A stretch of DNA of 64,000 nucleotides from Streptococcus mitis subsp. hohhotensis (GCF_000722775.1 NZ_JPFZ01000011.1:80256-144255); one strand, 5' to 3'; numbered from the stretch's first letter, positions 1 through 11,850 are shown. Program-made: numbers and translations. The notes: generated by a model from the sequence alone, not told the origin.

Positions 1-140
1 TCGCCAGGTTTAACAGATGAAATGGCAAGAACTTTCAAATTATCACCACTCAATTGAATATTTGTTCGTAAAGCATTGTAATGTTCTTCTGCTTTTTTCG
101 CAAAATCTAAACGTTTTTGTGCTATTACTAATGTTGGCAT
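1..140 (-). CDS. cpsD: Capsule tyrosine kinase CpsD/Wze, 5' end only
   Basis: Only the first 46 codons are in the window; the gene runs off the left edge. The start ATG at 140 has a GGGAG ribosome site just before it, and 10 bases separate it from the cpsC stop. The peptide begins MPTLVIAQKRLDFAKKAEEH and reaches ISSVKPGE, the residues that lead into the Walker A' loop of BY-kinases of the CpsD/Wze family. In the family this cytoplasmic autokinase pairs with CpsC to control capsule polymerisation and is dephosphorylated by CpsB. The kinase motifs and tyrosine tail are outside the window, so integrity cannot be judged. Confidence 0.85.
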   Translation of the reverse strand, partial: MPTLVIAQKRLDFAKKAEEHYNALRTNIQLSGDNLKVLAISSVKPG

Positions 141-150
141 ATTTTCTCCC

Positions 151-843
151 TTATTTTAACTTATTCAAATCTGGAACAATTCCTAAAAGTGCAACATGCA
201 TTACTTCTTCCACGTCTTCTGGTCGTTTAACACGATCATCTAATAATTCAAGCAATAAGATAGAAACAACCATCACTGCACCACCTACTAGGAAAGCAAG
301 CGCGGTATTTCGACGAATATTAGGTGAAGATGGTGTTAGTGCAGGTCTAGCTTCCTCCAATGTTGTCACATCAGATACACGAGTTACAGAAATGATTTTT
401 TCAGCAGCCACTTCACGAAGAGCATTTGCGATACGGCTAGCTTCTTCTGGTTGTGCATTTTTTACAGTAATTGATACGATACGAGTATCCACAGGTACTG
501 TTACCTGAATCTTCTTACTTAATTCCCTAACTGTTTTCTCTAGTTTAAGATTTGAAATGACTTTCTCGAGTACATCTTGAGAGAGGATGATTTCCTTATA
601 GTCTTTTACCAGATAGGTACCTGCCTGCAAATCCTGGTTCGTCAACCCTGCTTTTTCCGATTGATTTCGATTGACCACATAAATACGTGTCGTACTAGAA
701 TACTCAGGTGTCAGTACAAAACTACTTACACCAAAAGCTAGGACAGCTGCTACAATCGCAGTTAGTATAATAGCGATTTTCTTCTTCCAAAGGACTTTAA
801 ACAATTGAAAAACATCAATCGTAATTTCTTTATTTTCTTTCAT
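151..843 (-). CDS. cpsC: Capsule chain-length / kinase-adaptor protein CpsC (Wzd)
   Basis: 230 residues, the normal length for CpsC. A Wzz-type domain is bracketed by two membrane segments at about residues 27-47 and 178-199, with an extracytoplasmic loop between. The C-terminal cytoplasmic tail ([14 protein letters not shown] then LGIVPDLNK) is the part that in this family activates the CpsD kinase. The start ATG has an AGGAG site, and the gene lies 8 bases after cpsB and 10 bases before cpsD, so it is in one operon. It controls polysaccharide length and attachment at the membrane. Confidence 0.9.
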   Translation of the reverse strand: MKENKEITIDVFQLFKVLWKKKIAIILTAIVAAVLAFGVSSFVLTPEYSSTTRIYVVNRNQSEKAGLTNQDLQAGTYLVKDYKEIILSQDVLEKVISNLKLEKTVRELSKKIQVTVPVDTRIVSITVKNAQPEEASRIANALREVAAEKIISVTRVSDVTTLEEARPALTPSSPNIRRNTALAFLVGGAVMVVSILLLELLDDRVKRPEDVEEVMHVALLGIVPDLNKLK

Positions 844-851
844 GTCAACTC

Positions 852-1583
852 CTAAATAATTTGATCAGATAAGATTAAACGAGGATTTTCAATAAATAAT
901 TCTCTCGCTTTTCTTTCACCGTATTGTTTTGAGATAAGCTCATAGGCTTCTTTCATATAAGGCGGTCTTTGGTCTAAATTGTGCATATCACTAGCAACAA
1001 AATGAACCAAATCACGTTCAAGAAAATACCTAGCTCTTTTCTTCATAAATTTGTATTTATCCCCAAACAACTTTGGTTTTAAAACACTTGAACTGTTGAT
1101 TTGTGTATAACAGCCCATATCAATCAACTCTTTTACCCGTTTTTCGTTATTTTCTAATTCATGATAACGTTCAATATGAGCAACTACAGGCGTTATACCC
1201 AGCATGAGAACATTGCTCAAAGCAGTATGGATTTCCCTGTAAGGGGTAGCCATACTAAACTCAATAAGAGCATAGCGTGTCCCATTAAGACTTGGAATCA
1301 CCTGTTTTTCTAACTTCTCAAGCACATCATGTGTATAATAAATTTCTGCTCCATAGAGAATGGTCAAGTCTGGAGCCACTTCCTTGGCTATCTCCTTAAC
1401 TTCTTGGAAATTTGTTGCTATTGTCTCCTCAGGAGTTTCAAACATTCCTTTTCGTCTATGTGATGTCGATACAATAGTCCTTACCCCTTGCCTATAGGCT
1501 TCTGTCAGAAGCACCTTGCTTTCTTGCTTCGTTTTAGGACCATCATCCACACCAAATACAATATGCGAATGAATATCAATCAT
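852..1583 (-). CDS. cpsB: Manganese-dependent tyrosine phosphatase CpsB (Wzh)
   Basis: 243 residues with the PHP-fold metal-binding start [17 protein letters not shown]. Further metal-ligand candidates follow in GAEIYY, VAHIERY and ASDMHN. In streptococci this enzyme dephosphorylates CpsD and so modulates capsule amount. It starts 6 bases after the cpsA stop and is followed 8 bases later by cpsC, consistent with a single transcript. No frame damage or missing metal motif is visible. Confidence 0.92.
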   Translation of the reverse strand: MIDIHSHIVFGVDDGPKTKQESKVLLTEAYRQGVRTIVSTSHRRKGMFETPEETIATNFQEVKEIAKEVAPDLTILYGAEIYYTHDVLEKLEKQVIPSLNGTRYALIEFSMATPYREIHTALSNVLMLGITPVVAHIERYHELENNEKRVKELIDMGCYTQINSSSVLKPKLFGDKYKFMKKRARYFLERDLVHFVASDMHNLDQRPPYMKEAYELISKQYGERKARELFIENPRLILSDQII

Positions 1584-1589
1584 TTTGTT

Positions 1590-3038
1590 TTATTTTCCTT
1601 CCAACACATCATTGATGGCAGCCTTGACTGACTCTAAACTGCTGTCACTTATTTCCATCATGTAAAGATTACTCTCAGGCATGGCGTAAGACGGTAAATC
1701 CATACGCCCTGTTCCTTTAAGATCTTGCGAATTGATCTTATAAGTTCCACCACTCTCAAGTTGGGCATTGACCAAATTCATCATGGTTTCAAGCGGCATA
1801 TTGGTTTGAATCGAATCTTGCAGCCCTTTTATAATACTGTCATAATTTTTCAAAGCTTCTGTCGAGGTTAACTTTTGCAAAATAGCTACAATCACCTTTT
1901 GCTGGTTACGACCACGATCCCGGTCTCCATCTGCCAGAGAATAGCGCTCACGCACAAATCCAAGAGCGTCTTTCGAATCCAAATGTAATGTACCTACTGG
2001 ATAATTTTTTCCATTATTTGTATGTGCATTAAACTCCTGATCATTATAGACATCGACTCCACCAAGGAGATCAATCAATTTCAAGAAAGAGGTGAAATTC
2101 AAACGAGCGTAGTAGTTTAAGTCAATGCCGTAGAGATTTTCCAGTGTGTGAATGGAAGCATCTACACCATAAATCCCTGCATGGGTTAACTTATCTTTTT
2201 GGTTGTTGCCACCATCTGCAATTGGAACATAGGAATCACGAGGGGTTGTTGTCAAGAGAATTTTTTTAGTTTCGCGATTCACTGTCATAATGATATTGAC
2301 ATCCGAACGAGAAACTGAACTGATTGGACCGTAAGTATCAATTCCGCTGATATAAACGTTGAAACTGTCACCTTTGACATCTTTTGGAGTTTCAACCGTC
2401 TTGGTTAATTCTTTGGTATAGATTTTCTTAATTTTTGAAGCATAGTCAGGATATTCCGATTCGATAATGTTTTCAAAGACACTGTTTAAGATAATCGCTT
2501 TCGTATCTCCAGCCAATAAACTCTTATAGGCTGCAAGATAGGAGCTGCTTTCTTCAACTGTCAATTCCTTATTTTGACTCGTCTTAATATCAGCGATTAG
2601 CTTTTGAATATTCTCATTATCCGTACCTGTTGGCCCCATAACACTAGATAATTGGGTAACATTATTGATATCGCTATCCTTTAAAACGACGACGCTGAGA
2701 GAATACTCTGAATAATTTGAAGTTGCATTAATATGACTTGTAAATCCTACAAATTGCTGCAGAGTAAATAGAGAAACTGAACTCACTAAAACAGCTAGTG
2801 TCAAAAAGAAAATCGTGAACTTTTCTGCTTTTTTATAAATTATTAATATTGCGGCAGTCACAGCAACCATCACGGCAAAAACTGCGACCACTATATTAAC
2901 GTGCCTGAAAGCAAGTATATTGTACTTAAAGATTAAGAACAATAAAAAACCAACTAACAATAAATAAATAGTCAACAAAACTATATTAACACTTCGCTTC
3001 ACTTTCTGTGAACGTGATTTTTTAAAACGTCTACTCAT
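1590..3038 (-). CDS. cpsA: LytR-CpsA-Psr family protein CpsA (Wzg)
   Basis: First gene of the capsule operon, about 482 residues. Three membrane segments lie near the N-terminus (roughly residues 18-40, 48-68 and 77-95). An outside accessory region and an LCP catalytic domain follow, with [10 protein letters not shown] and the arginine cluster [12 protein letters not shown] that binds the lipid pyrophosphate in this family. LCP proteins attach capsule or teichoic polymers to peptidoglycan. I choose ATG at 3038 ([10 protein letters not shown]) because AGGTG lies 6 bases upstream; a GTG three codons earlier at 3047 is possible. Confidence 0.9.
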   Translation of the reverse strand: MSRRFKKSRSQKVKRSVNIVLLTIYLLLVGFLLFLIFKYNILAFRHVNIVVAVFAVMVAVTAAILIIYKKAEKFTIFFLTLAVLVSSVSLFTLQQFVGFTSHINATSNYSEYSLSVVVLKDSDINNVTQLSSVMGPTGTDNENIQKLIADIKTSQNKELTVEESSSYLAAYKSLLAGDTKAIILNSVFENIIESEYPDYASKIKKIYTKELTKTVETPKDVKGDSFNVYISGIDTYGPISSVSRSDVNIIMTVNRETKKILLTTTPRDSYVPIADGGNNQKDKLTHAGIYGVDASIHTLENLYGIDLNYYARLNFTSFLKLIDLLGGVDVYNDQEFNAHTNNGKNYPVGTLHLDSKDALGFVRERYSLADGDRDRGRNQQKVIVAILQKLTSTEALKNYDSIIKGLQDSIQTNMPLETMMNLVNAQLESGGTYKINSQDLKGTGRMDLPSYAMPESNLYMMEISDSSLESVKAAINDVLEGK

Positions 3039-3066
3039 GATTAACACCTATACATTTAATGTTACT

Positions 3067-3072
3067 ATTATA
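3067..3072 (-). promoter_or_regulatory. -10 box of the cps operon promoter
   Basis: The minus strand reads TATAAT, preceded by GTGA, 28 bases before the cpsA start codon. The -35 at 17 bp spacing (TGTAGA) is weak. No other good promoter lies between here and the BOX repeat. Confidence 0.55.
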
Positions 3073-3152
3073 TCACTTTTTTACGATAAATTCTACATTT
3101 AGCGAGTTTATAAACATTCTTAGATATAGGTTATTTGGACATCATAAGCACT

Positions 3153-3303
3153 TATACTCTTCGAAAATCTCTTCAAAGTACGTCAGCGTCCATCTACAAC
3201 CTCAAAACAGTATTTTGAGCTGACTTCGTCAGTTCTATCTACCACCTCAAAGCTGTACTTTGAGCTAGCTTCCTAGTTGCTCTTTGATTTTCATTGAGCA
3301 TTA
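3153..3303. repeat. BOX element 1
   Basis: About 150 bp. It begins ATACTCTTCGAAAATC and ends at TTTTCATTGAGCATT, with internal modules TTTTGAGCTGACTTCGTCAG, that is boxA, boxB and boxC parts. It lies between the cps promoter and the end of the peptide-binding lipoprotein gene. BOX repeats are characteristic of S. pneumoniae and close relatives. Confidence 0.88.
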
Positions 3304-3372
3304 AACCATCAAAATCAATACAACATTTCATTTACAATTCAGCATAACTAGACAACTACTAGCCCATACAGC

Positions 3373-3421
3373 AAAAAACAGTCCTATTAGGACGACTCTA
3401 TAAAAATCATCCAATAGAACT
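3373..3421 (-). terminator. Terminator after the oligopeptide-binding lipoprotein gene
   Basis: On the minus strand AGTTCTATTGGA can pair with TCCTAATAGGACT and is followed by GTTTTTTG. It starts 9 bases after the stop codon of the upstream lipoprotein gene and separates it from cpsA. Confidence 0.75.
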
Positions 3422-3429
3422 GCTCATCA

Positions 3430-5388
3430 TTATTTAACATGATTTTCTGCTTCTTTTTGAGCTTTTTCGATTGCTTTTTTGCTTTCTTGCTCCCATTTGG
3501 TCTTCGCTTCTTCATACTGTTTGATTGTCACAGTATCTTTTTGCAGTTTCATATACTTGTAGTTATTGCCGTCACCCTTGATACCAACCAATGAATACCC
3601 TCTTGTAAATGGCGTTACTTTGGTTACAGATGCTGTACCACCACTTGACATGGCTGACATAATCAGAGAATTGTCAATCATCCAAGCCTGTGCTTCAGCA
3701 TATTTTTCATAGCGTTTGGCTACATCTTTATTTTCACTATCTGCATCTTTGAGCATCTTGGTGTAAGTATCAAGACCCAAGCTAGCAATCTTAGCTTTAT
3801 CTTCCTGAGCATCTAGACCAAAGATCTTGAGGTAGAATCCATCCTCAGCATTGAAAGGATTAAGATAAGTTGACGGATCTTGGTAGTCACCTACCCAACC
3901 ATCAAAGTTCAAATCGTAGTCTCGATCAGCTGGCGTTGGTGCCAAGAAGGCTACGTTATTAAAATCATCTGTTGAAAGTTGTTGAACATCAATAACAATG
4001 TTATCAGCACCCAAGACTGACTCAAGGGTCTGCTTAACAGAGTTCATACCTGTCACAGCATTTTTACTTGTCTGATCAACTGCAACATCCAAGTGAATTG
4101 GGAAAGTCACACCTTGACTTGCCAATTCTTTTTTAGCTTCCGCAAATTTTACTTGGGCTTTTTCTTTGTTGAAATAGGCATCCTGAGCATCTGCCAAGTT
4201 AATACCTGACCATTCTGTGCCATAGTTGACCAATTTAGAAGCAACTACTTCTCCAAAGGTCTTGTCTCCCACTTGAACAAATGTAGGAGGCACTAGGGTG
4301 TTACGAAGTGTCTTGCTAGCCGCTTCTTCCCCATTTGACTGAGCAGAATAGGCTGTGCGGTCCAAGGCAAAGTTCACTGCTTGGCGGAAGTTTTTGTTCA
4401 AGACAGCTGTCTCAGTTGACTTCTTCTGATCATCTGTCGTTTTAGCAGTGTGATTGTAGGCCTTACGGTTGACGTTGAAATTGAAATACCAAGAAGTCTT
4501 GTCCTGCAAGCTATAGACGATATTATCCTTATATTTCTCCTTGATCTTAGCAAAGTTTGAACTATTTGGATAAACCCCAGCGATAGAATAAGCTCCACTT
4601 TCAAAGTTACGGATGGTCAATTCTTGGTCTGAGCCATCAAAATAAGCCAATTTCACGTGTTCAATCGATACTTTGTCATGATCATAGTAATGCGGATTCT
4701 TCACATACTCGATCGATGATTTTGATGTGAAATCTTTTAACAAATAAGGTCCGCTGTAGAGAATGCTATCTGGAGATAGGGTACCAAAATCTTTCCCTTT
4801 TGAACTTAAAAACTCTTCATTTACCGGGAAAAGAATACTATTGGTTGTTTTGGAGTTCCAGTAAGGTTCTGGGCGTGCCAAAGTATATTCAATAGTCTGG
4901 TCGTCGATGGCCTTCACCCCAACCTTAGAAAAGTCAGAATCCGCTCCTGTAATATAATCATTCAAGCCCTTGATCGAGTTTTGAATCAAGTCAATGGCCT
5001 GGGATTTATTATCCACTGCGTACTTAATCCCTGTCACAAAATCTTGTGCCTTGACTGGGGCATATTCTTCACCGTCAGCCGTGAACCATTTGGCATCTTT
5101 TCTCAATTTGTAGGTATAAGTCAGACCGTCGCTCGACACAGACCAGTCTTCTGCCAAAGATGGAACTAGATTTCCGTGGTTGTCATTTTCAAGCAAACCA
5201 TCAACTAGATTGGTTATAATAGCTGTATTATCAGCGTAGTAGTCTAATAAATAGTTAAATGTAGTTGGATTTCCACTAAAGGTTGATGAGTAAGTTTTTG
5301 TATCTGAACCTGATTGTCCGCAAGCAGCTAAAAGTAAAGCAGCCGCAACAGTCAGGCCTGCACTAAGGACACGCTTTTTTGTAGTCAT
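3430..5388 (-). CDS. Oligopeptide-binding lipoprotein, AliA/AliB family
   Basis: 652 residues with a lipoprotein signal ending in lipobox LLAAC (Cys about residue 23), then a full SBP_bac_5 peptide-binding fold (VDGLLENDNHGNLVPSLAEDW, FRQAVNFALDRTAY). The C-terminal charged tail ends AEAQKEAENHVK-like, as in AliA and AliB. Members feed peptides to the Ami oligopeptide ABC transporter and need no own permease; none is encoded here. It stands alone between dexB and cpsA. In pneumococcus aliA usually lies on the far side of the capsule locus, so this copy more likely corresponds to an AliB-like gene of commensal or capsule-variant strains. Which Ali paralogue it is cannot be settled from sequence alone. 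Confidence 0.85.
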   Translation of the reverse strand: MTTKKRVLSAGLTVAAALLLAACGQSGSDTKTYSSTFSGNPTTFNYLLDYYADNTAIITNLVDGLLENDNHGNLVPSLAEDWSVSSDGLTYTYKLRKDAKWFTADGEEYAPVKAQDFVTGIKYAVDNKSQAIDLIQNSIKGLNDYITGADSDFSKVGVKAIDDQTIEYTLARPEPYWNSKTTNSILFPVNEEFLSSKGKDFGTLSPDSILYSGPYLLKDFTSKSSIEYVKNPHYYDHDKVSIEHVKLAYFDGSDQELTIRNFESGAYSIAGVYPNSSNFAKIKEKYKDNIVYSLQDKTSWYFNFNVNRKAYNHTAKTTDDQKKSTETAVLNKNFRQAVNFALDRTAYSAQSNGEEAASKTLRNTLVPPTFVQVGDKTFGEVVASKLVNYGTEWSGINLADAQDAYFNKEKAQVKFAEAKKELASQGVTFPIHLDVAVDQTSKNAVTGMNSVKQTLESVLGADNIVIDVQQLSTDDFNNVAFLAPTPADRDYDLNFDGWVGDYQDPSTYLNPFNAEDGFYLKIFGLDAQEDKAKIASLGLDTYTKMLKDADSENKDVAKRYEKYAEAQAWMIDNSLIMSAMSSGGTASVTKVTPFTRGYSLVGIKGDGNNYKYMKLQKDTVTIKQYEEAKTKWEQESKKAIEKAQKEAENHVK

Positions 5389-5411
5389 CTTCTTTCTCCT
5401 TTATGTTAGTT

Positions 5412-5417
5412 TTTATA
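5412..5417 (-). promoter_or_regulatory. -10 box of the peptide-binding lipoprotein gene
   Basis: The minus strand reads TGTTATAAA (extended -10) 24 bases before the start codon, with a weak TTTTGG -35 at 17 bp. An AAAGGAG site precedes the ATG. Confidence 0.45.
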
Positions 5418-5500
5418 ACATAGATTTATTTTACCAAAATAGTGGAAATTTGTAAAGTTAATTGAATTTCTAGAATGAAAGTTTATAAACCTTGGTTATA

Positions 5501-5548
5501 AAAAAACAAAGGATTTCTGCCTTTCATACAGTCCTCCCTTGTTTTTAT
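5501..5548. terminator. Terminator after dexB
   Basis: AAAACAAAGGA and TCCCTTGTTTT form a stem of about 11 bp with A and T runs on both sides, so it could work in either direction. It lies 36 bases beyond the dexB stop. Confidence 0.7.
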
Positions 5549-5583
5549 ACGATTTCAATTTTAAATTTTTCTGTAAAAAATAT

Positions 5584-7200
<1,617 letters not shown>

Positions 7201-7225
7201 TCATTATTTTAATAATCTGTAGTCT

Positions 7226-7263
7226 ATGATAGCGCTTTTTAAAATTTTATGCAAGCGTTTGCC
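7226..7263 (-). promoter_or_regulatory. dexB promoter with two cre-like operators
   Basis: The minus strand has TTGCAT (7249-7254), 17 bp, TATCAT (7226-7231). ATGCAAGCGTTTGCC at 7249-7263 matches the cre consensus at about 14 of 15 positions and covers the -35. ATGATAGCGCTTTTT at 7226-7240 matches about 13 of 15 and covers the -10. CcpA or a MalR-type LacI regulator could bind. Confidence 0.7.
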
Positions 7264-7318
7264 TAATCTTTTTGATTCCTTTTTTAACTCCATAGTTTCC
7301 TAACTGCCAATTTTTTAT

Positions 7319-7324
7319 TATAAT
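7319..7324 (+). promoter_or_regulatory. -10 box of the DUF1846 gene
   Basis: TATAAT lies 19 bases before the start codon, with a weak TTTCCT -35 at 17 bp. It is divergent from the dexB promoter. Confidence 0.5.
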
Positions 7325-7343
7325 AGAGCTCAGAGGTAAAAAA

Positions 7344-8828
7344 ATGAAAAAACAAGCTTTTAGTTCTGAACAATATTTGAATCTACAGCGCGACCACATT
7401 TTGGAGCGCATTAATCAATTTGACGGCAAGCTCTACTTGGAGTTTGGTGGCAAAATGTTAGAAGATTTCCACGCTGCTCGTGTCCTTCCTGGTTATGAGC
7501 CTGACAACAAAATCAAGCTCTTGCAGGAGTTGAAAGAGCAGGTTGAGGTCGTGATTGCTATTAATGCAAGTAATATCGAGCATTCCAAAGCACGTGGTGA
7601 CTTGGGCATTTCTTATGACCAAGAAGTTCTTCGTTTGATTGACAAATTCAATGAACTGGGAATTTTTGTTGGCTCAGTGGTCATCACACAGTACGCTGGC
7701 CAACCAGCTGCAGATACCTTCCGCAATCAACTTGAGAAAAACGGAATTGATTCTTATCTTCATTATCCAATCAAAGGATATCCGACGGATATGGATCACA
7801 TCATTTCTCCAGAAGGCATGGGAAAAAATGACTACATCAAAACTAGTCGCAACTTGATCGTCGTAACCGCTCCTGGACCTGGTTCTGGAAAATTAGCAAC
7901 TTGTATGTCCAATATGTACCACGACCAAATCAATGGCATCAAGTCTGGCTACGCTAAATTTGAAACCTTCCCAGTTTGGAATCTTCCCCTTCATCACCCA
8001 GTCAATTTGGCCTACGAGGCTGCCACAGCTGACCTTGATGATGTCAACATGATCGACCCCTTCCATCTCCAAACCTACGGAGAGACCACTGTCAACTACA
8101 ACCGTGATATTGAAATTTTCCCAGTTCTGAAACGCATGTTGGAACGTATCCTAGGAGAGTCTCCATACGCTTCTCCAACAGATATGGGAGTCAACATGGT
8201 TGGTTTTGCTATTACTGATGACGAGGCTGCTGTCGAAGCTTCTAAACAAGAAATCATCCGCCGTTACTATCAAACTGTTCTTGATTTTAAAGCCGAAAAA
8301 GTTGGCGAAGCTGCTGTCAAGAAAATAGAATTGCTTATGAACGATCTTGGCATCACACCTGCAGACCGTAAGGTTGCTGTCGTTGCCCGTCAAAAAGCAG
8401 AAGAAACTGGCGGACCAGCCCTAGCCCTTGAATTGCCAAATGGGGAAATCGTCACAGGTAAGAACTCAGAACTCTTTGGCCCTACAGCAGCTGCTCTTAT
8501 CAACGCCATCAAAAAATCAGCTGACATTGCTAAAGAAGTAAAACTAATCGAACCTGAAGTTGTTAAGCCAATCCAAGGTCTTAAAATCGATCATCTCGGT
8601 AGTCGCAATCCACGCCTTCATTCTAATGAAATCCTGATTGCTCTTGCCATCACAGCTACAGAAAATCCTGATGCTGCTCGTGCTATGGAAGAGCTTGGCA
8701 ACCTCAAAGGAAGCGAGGCCCACTCAACCATCATCTTGACAGATGAAGACAAGAATGTCCTTCGCAAACTAGGTATCAATGTAACCTTTGACCCATACTA
8801 CCAATACGACCGTTTGTATCGCAAGTAA
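7344..8828 (+). CDS. DUF1846 family protein
   Basis: 494 residues, full length for the DUF1846 family, start [15 protein letters not shown] with AGAGG seven bases upstream. No signal peptide or membrane segment. A glycine-rich loop [18 protein letters not shown] near residue 180 resembles a nucleotide-binding turn. The family is conserved in Firmicutes and has solved structures, but its function is not established. It sits between dexB and luxS as in pneumococcus and has its own promoter and terminator, so it is probably monocistronic. Confidence 0.85.
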   Translation: MKKQAFSSEQYLNLQRDHILERINQFDGKLYLEFGGKMLEDFHAARVLPGYEPDNKIKLLQELKEQVEVVIAINASNIEHSKARGDLGISYDQEVLRLIDKFNELGIFVGSVVITQYAGQPAADTFRNQLEKNGIDSYLHYPIKGYPTDMDHIISPEGMGKNDYIKTSRNLIVVTAPGPGSGKLATCMSNMYHDQINGIKSGYAKFETFPVWNLPLHHPVNLAYEAATADLDDVNMIDPFHLQTYGETTVNYNRDIEIFPVLKRMLERILGESPYASPTDMGVNMVGFAITDDEAAVEASKQEIIRRYYQTVLDFKAEKVGEAAVKKIELLMNDLGITPADRKVAVVARQKAEETGGPALALELPNGEIVTGKNSELFGPTAAALINAIKKSADIAKEVKLIEPEVVKPIQGLKIDHLGSRNPRLHSNEILIALAITATENPDAARAMEELGNLKGSEAHSTIILTDEDKNVLRKLGINVTFDPYYQYDRLYRK

Positions 8829-8835
8829 AGATTTC

Positions 8836-8863
8836 AACCTCTCCACCCTCGGAGAGGTTTTCT
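8836..8863 (+). terminator. Terminator after the DUF1846 gene
   Basis: AACCTCTCC and GGAGAGGTT form a perfect 9-bp stem with a 6-base loop, followed by TTCTCT. It begins 8 bases after the stop. Confidence 0.85.
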
Positions 8864-8889
8864 CTCTGTCTAAGGAGCCAGCTTTATGT

Positions 8890-8895
8890 TATAAT
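8890..8895 (+). promoter_or_regulatory. luxS extended -10 promoter
   Basis: TATAAT is preceded by TG one base upstream (TGTTATAAT), an extended -10 typical of streptococcal promoters, 27 bases before the luxS ATG. Confidence 0.65.
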
Positions 8896-8922
8896 GAAAG
8901 AATAAAACTGAAAGGATTGACC

Positions 8923-9405
8923 ATGTCAAAAGAAGTTATTGTTGAAAGTTTTGAACTTGACCACACTATTGTTAAAGCACCCTATGTTCGCTTGATCGGG
9001 GAAGAAACAGGACCCAAAGGAGACATCATCTCCAATTATGACATTCGCTTAGTGCAACCAAACGAAGACTCTATCCCTACCGCTGGCCTTCACACTATCG
9101 AGCACCTCTTGGCTAAACTCATCCGTACCCGCATTGACGGTATGATTGACTGTTCACCATTTGGTTGCCGCACAGGCTTCCACATGATTATGTGGGGACG
9201 CCATACTAGCGCTGAGATTGCAGCTGTTATCAAGGATTCGCTCAAGGAAATCGCTGAAACTACTACTTGGGAAGACGTCCCTGGAACAACCATCGAATCT
9301 TGCGGAAACTACAAGGATCACAGCCTCTTCTCTGCTAAAGAATGGGCAAAACTCATCCTAGAACAAGGGATTTCAGATGATGCCTTTGAGCGTCATGTGA
9401 TTTAA
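8923..9405 (+). CDS. luxS: S-ribosylhomocysteine lyase LuxS
   Basis: 160 residues from ATG 8923, chosen because AAAGGA lies 8 bases upstream and the protein then has canonical length. Metal ligands His57 and His61 (HTIEH) and Cys127 (ESCGNY) are present, as is the catalytic Cys82 in CSPFGCRTG. LuxS splits S-ribosylhomocysteine into homocysteine and DPD, the AI-2 precursor, in the activated methyl cycle. It has its own promoter and a strong terminator. Confidence 0.96.
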   Translation: MSKEVIVESFELDHTIVKAPYVRLIGEETGPKGDIISNYDIRLVQPNEDSIPTAGLHTIEHLLAKLIRTRIDGMIDCSPFGCRTGFHMIMWGRHTSAEIAAVIKDSLKEIAETTTWEDVPGTTIESCGNYKDHSLFSAKEWAKLILEQGISDDAFERHVI

Positions 9406-9410
9406 ACATA

Positions 9411-9449
9411 AAAGGAACCAGTTTTTTTCAGCTGGCTCCTTCTTTTTTT
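9411..9449 (+). terminator. luxS terminator
   Basis: AAGGAACCAG pairs with CTGGCTCCTT around a T-rich loop and is followed by CTTTTTTT. Confidence 0.88.
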
Positions 9450-9468
9450 ATTCTCAAAATTTTGTCTT

Positions 9469-9575
9469 ATACTCAATGAAAATCAAAGAGCAAACTAGGA
9501 AACTAGCCGCAGGCTGTACTTGAGTACGGCAAGGCGACGTTGACGTGGTTTGAATTTGATTTTCGAAGAGTATTA
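9469..9575. repeat. BOX element 2 (short, no boxB)
   Basis: About 107 bp beginning ATACTCAATGAAAATCAAAG, containing TACGGCAAGGCGACGTTGAC (close to the BOX-A1R signature) and ending TTTTCGAAGAGTATTA. The final TTA is also the clpL stop codon on the minus strand, so the repeat has become part of the end of that gene. boxA and boxC modules only. Confidence 0.88.
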
Positions 9576-11678
9576 GGCTTTTTCACGAATAACCAAACCA
9601 CCATCTTCCATGTCAGCTTCTAGGTGTTTAGCATCAAGGTTATCCAAGTGGAAGTCTGTGACTTTGTCACGGATTTGTTGTTCAACCACACGACGGAGTG
9701 GACGAACACCCATGACTTCATCGTAGCCTTCCTCAGTCATGTATTCTTTAGCAGCTTCGCTCACTGCCAAGTCAATGTCTTTCTTAGAAAGCGTCTTGTT
9801 AACTTCAACCAACATAAGGTCTACAATCTTAGAAAGATCTTCTTTGCTCAAGTGTGAGAATTCGATGACAGCATTGAAACGGTTAAGGAATTCTGGACGG
9901 AAGTAAGGTTTCAAACGATCCATCAATTCTGGTTTATCAGCATCTTCTGTCAAGTTGGCTTCATAGCCAAATCCAGCATTTGAGGTCGCAATAATGACAG
10001 TGTTCTTGAAGTTTACTGTATTTCCTTGACCATCTGTCAAACGACCATCATCTAGAACTTGGAGGAGAAGAGTAATGACTTGAGGATCAGCCTTTTCAAT
10101 CTCATCCAAGAGAATGATAGAGTATGGATTGCGACGAACACGTTCTGTTAAGGTATTGCTATTGTCATCATAGCCCACATAGCCTGCTGTTGTACCAATT
10201 AGCTTAGAAACGGCTGTGCGGTCACTGTATTCAGACATATCCAAACGGATGATCGCATCCTTGGTTCCAAACATATCTAGCGCCAATTGTTTAGCAAGTT
10301 CTGTCTTACCAACACCAGTAGGACCTACAAAGAGGAAGCTACCGATTGGACGGTTACCTTCATCAAAACCAGCACGGTTACGACGGATAGCTTTTGCTAC
10401 TGCTTCAACGGCCTTATCTTGACCAATAACTTTCGTCTGCAAACGATGACCCATATCTTTCAAACGTTCGATGTCCGTAGCCCCCATTTGAGATACTGGA
10501 ATACCCGTCATACGTTCTACAGATTCAGCCACATCGTTGACACTTGCAGTCACTTTCATATCTTCTGTATGGTTTTCGATTTTCTTTTCCAATTCTGCGA
10601 TGCGTGTTTTATAGTTTAGAGCTGCTTCAAAATCTTCTGCCTCAACTGCTTTTTCTTGCTTGTCTTTTTCTACCTCAATTTCACGTTCAACAGCATGAAC
10701 ATCTGTTACTGGATGCTGAGCTGCTAAGTGAGCTGCCGTTACATCGACAAGGTCGATAGCCTTATCTGGCAAGCTACGTTGAGGAATATACTGAACAGAA
10801 TAATCCACCGCTGCTTTCAAGACCTCGTCTGGCAAGATGACATTGTGGTGTTGTTGATAGAGGTCACGAATTCCTTGAAGAATTTTAAAAGTATCCTCTG
10901 CTGAAGGAGCATTGACCTTCACTTCGTTGAAACGACGAGCAAGAGCAGCATTCTTCAAGATGGTGTTACGGTATTCGTCTTGAGTAGTTGCGCCAATCAC
11001 TGTCAATTCTCCACGTGAAAGAGCTGGTTTCAAGATATCAGCAAGACCTTTAGACCCTTGACCATCACCTGTGCTACCAGCACCAAGAATTTGGTGAATT
11101 TCATCAAAGAAGAGGATAATATTCCCTGCTTCTTTCACTTCATTTACTAGATTTTGAACGTTTTCTTCAAAGCTACCACGGTATTGGGTCCCAGCCTCAA
11201 GGCCTGAGATATCAATGGAAATAATTTCCTTATTCTTAATAGCAGCTGGAACATCACCATTCACAATAGCTTGTGCCAAACCTTCGACAACGGCTGTCTT
11301 ACCAACGCCTGCATCTCCGACCAAAACAGGATTGTTCTTGGTACGGCGTGAGAGGATTTCAGATGCTTCTTGAATTTCCTTGTTTCGTCCGATAACAGGA
11401 TCCAGCTTGCCCTCACGAGCTTCTGCTGTTAAGTTACGTCCAAGTTTTGCAAGGACACCATCTTGCTTCATACCTGACGTATGTTGTGGCATTTGTCCAT
11501 CAACTTCTGCACTTCCTGGCAATTGGCCAGTTGCACGATAGCGAGCAAATTCCTCAGGTGTCACTTCACGTCCATTAATCAAATAGCGACGGTTTTCAGA
11601 ACTATATCCTCGCATACCACCCATCAATTGGTTAAATAAATCATCCATGTTGTTAAAGTTATTAAAGTTGTTATTCAT
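9573..11678 (-). CDS. clpL: ATP-dependent Clp protease ATPase ClpL
   Basis: 701 residues. A short Asn-rich N-terminal segment ([18 protein letters not shown]) replaces the normal Clp N-domain. AAA domain 1 has Walker A GDAGVGKT at residues 121-128 and Walker [14 protein letters not shown]-like coiled middle segment ([19 protein letters not shown]) follows, then AAA domain 2 with GPTGVGKT near residue 450 and [11 protein letters not shown]. ClpL is a heat-shock disaggregase of Gram-positive bacteria. AGAGG precedes the ATG. Two CtsR-type operators lie upstream, consistent with stress induction. Confidence 0.95.
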   Translation of the reverse strand: MNNNFNNFNNMDDLFNQLMGGMRGYSSENRRYLINGREVTPEEFARYRATGQLPGSAEVDGQMPQHTSGMKQDGVLAKLGRNLTAEAREGKLDPVIGRNKEIQEASEILSRRTKNNPVLVGDAGVGKTAVVEGLAQAIVNGDVPAAIKNKEIISIDISGLEAGTQYRGSFEENVQNLVNEVKEAGNIILFFDEIHQILGAGSTGDGQGSKGLADILKPALSRGELTVIGATTQDEYRNTILKNAALARRFNEVKVNAPSAEDTFKILQGIRDLYQQHHNVILPDEVLKAAVDYSVQYIPQRSLPDKAIDLVDVTAAHLAAQHPVTDVHAVEREIEVEKDKQEKAVEAEDFEAALNYKTRIAELEKKIENHTEDMKVTASVNDVAESVERMTGIPVSQMGATDIERLKDMGHRLQTKVIGQDKAVEAVAKAIRRNRAGFDEGNRPIGSFLFVGPTGVGKTELAKQLALDMFGTKDAIIRLDMSEYSDRTAVSKLIGTTAGYVGYDDNSNTLTERVRRNPYSIILLDEIEKADPQVITLLLQVLDDGRLTDGQGNTVNFKNTVIIATSNAGFGYEANLTEDADKPELMDRLKPYFRPEFLNRFNAVIEFSHLSKEDLSKIVDLMLVEVNKTLSKKDIDLAVSEAAKEYMTEEGYDEVMGVRPLRRVVEQQIRDKVTDFHLDNLDAKHLEADMEDGGLVIREKA

Positions 11679-11719
11679 ATTCTTTACCTCTTTTTGTTTA
11701 CTTTGTTATTATTATTGAT

Positions 11720-11736
11720 ATTGACTATCTTTGACC
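11720..11736 (-). promoter_or_regulatory. CtsR box in the clpL leader
   Basis: The minus strand reads GGTCAAAGATAGTCAAT, two direct heptads spaced by 3 bases, one mismatch from the CtsR consensus. It lies 42 bases before the clpL ATG. Confidence 0.7.
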
Positions 11737-11760
11737 TTTGTTTTAAAAAATTTAGACTAG

Positions 11761-11850
11761 CTAACTCGCTACTCTACGTACTATTTCTGGTTTTTCTTTT
11801 TCAAACAGGAGTAGACTATCTTTACTTCTGAAGATTTCTAGATTAAACAT
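11761..11850 (-). CDS. Possible 29-residue leader peptide upstream of clpL
   Basis: A small open frame starts at ATG 11850, with a strong AGAGGTGGG site 3 bases upstream, and ends at TAG 11763. It encodes MFNLEIFRSKDSLLLFEKEK and nine more residues, mostly charged and hydrophobic, with no signal peptide. It lies between the mapped clpL promoter and clpL, in the same orientation, so it would be co-transcribed under CtsR control. I do not recognise it; conservation of the frame in relatives would decide whether it is translated. Confidence 0.4.
   Translation of the reverse strand: MFNLEIFRSKDSLLLFEKEKPEIVRRVAS

Noticed and set aside
9490-9560. Possible attachment-site-like repeat near clpL
   Set aside because: The sequence is a standard BOX element; other copies at 3153 and 22172 explain it.
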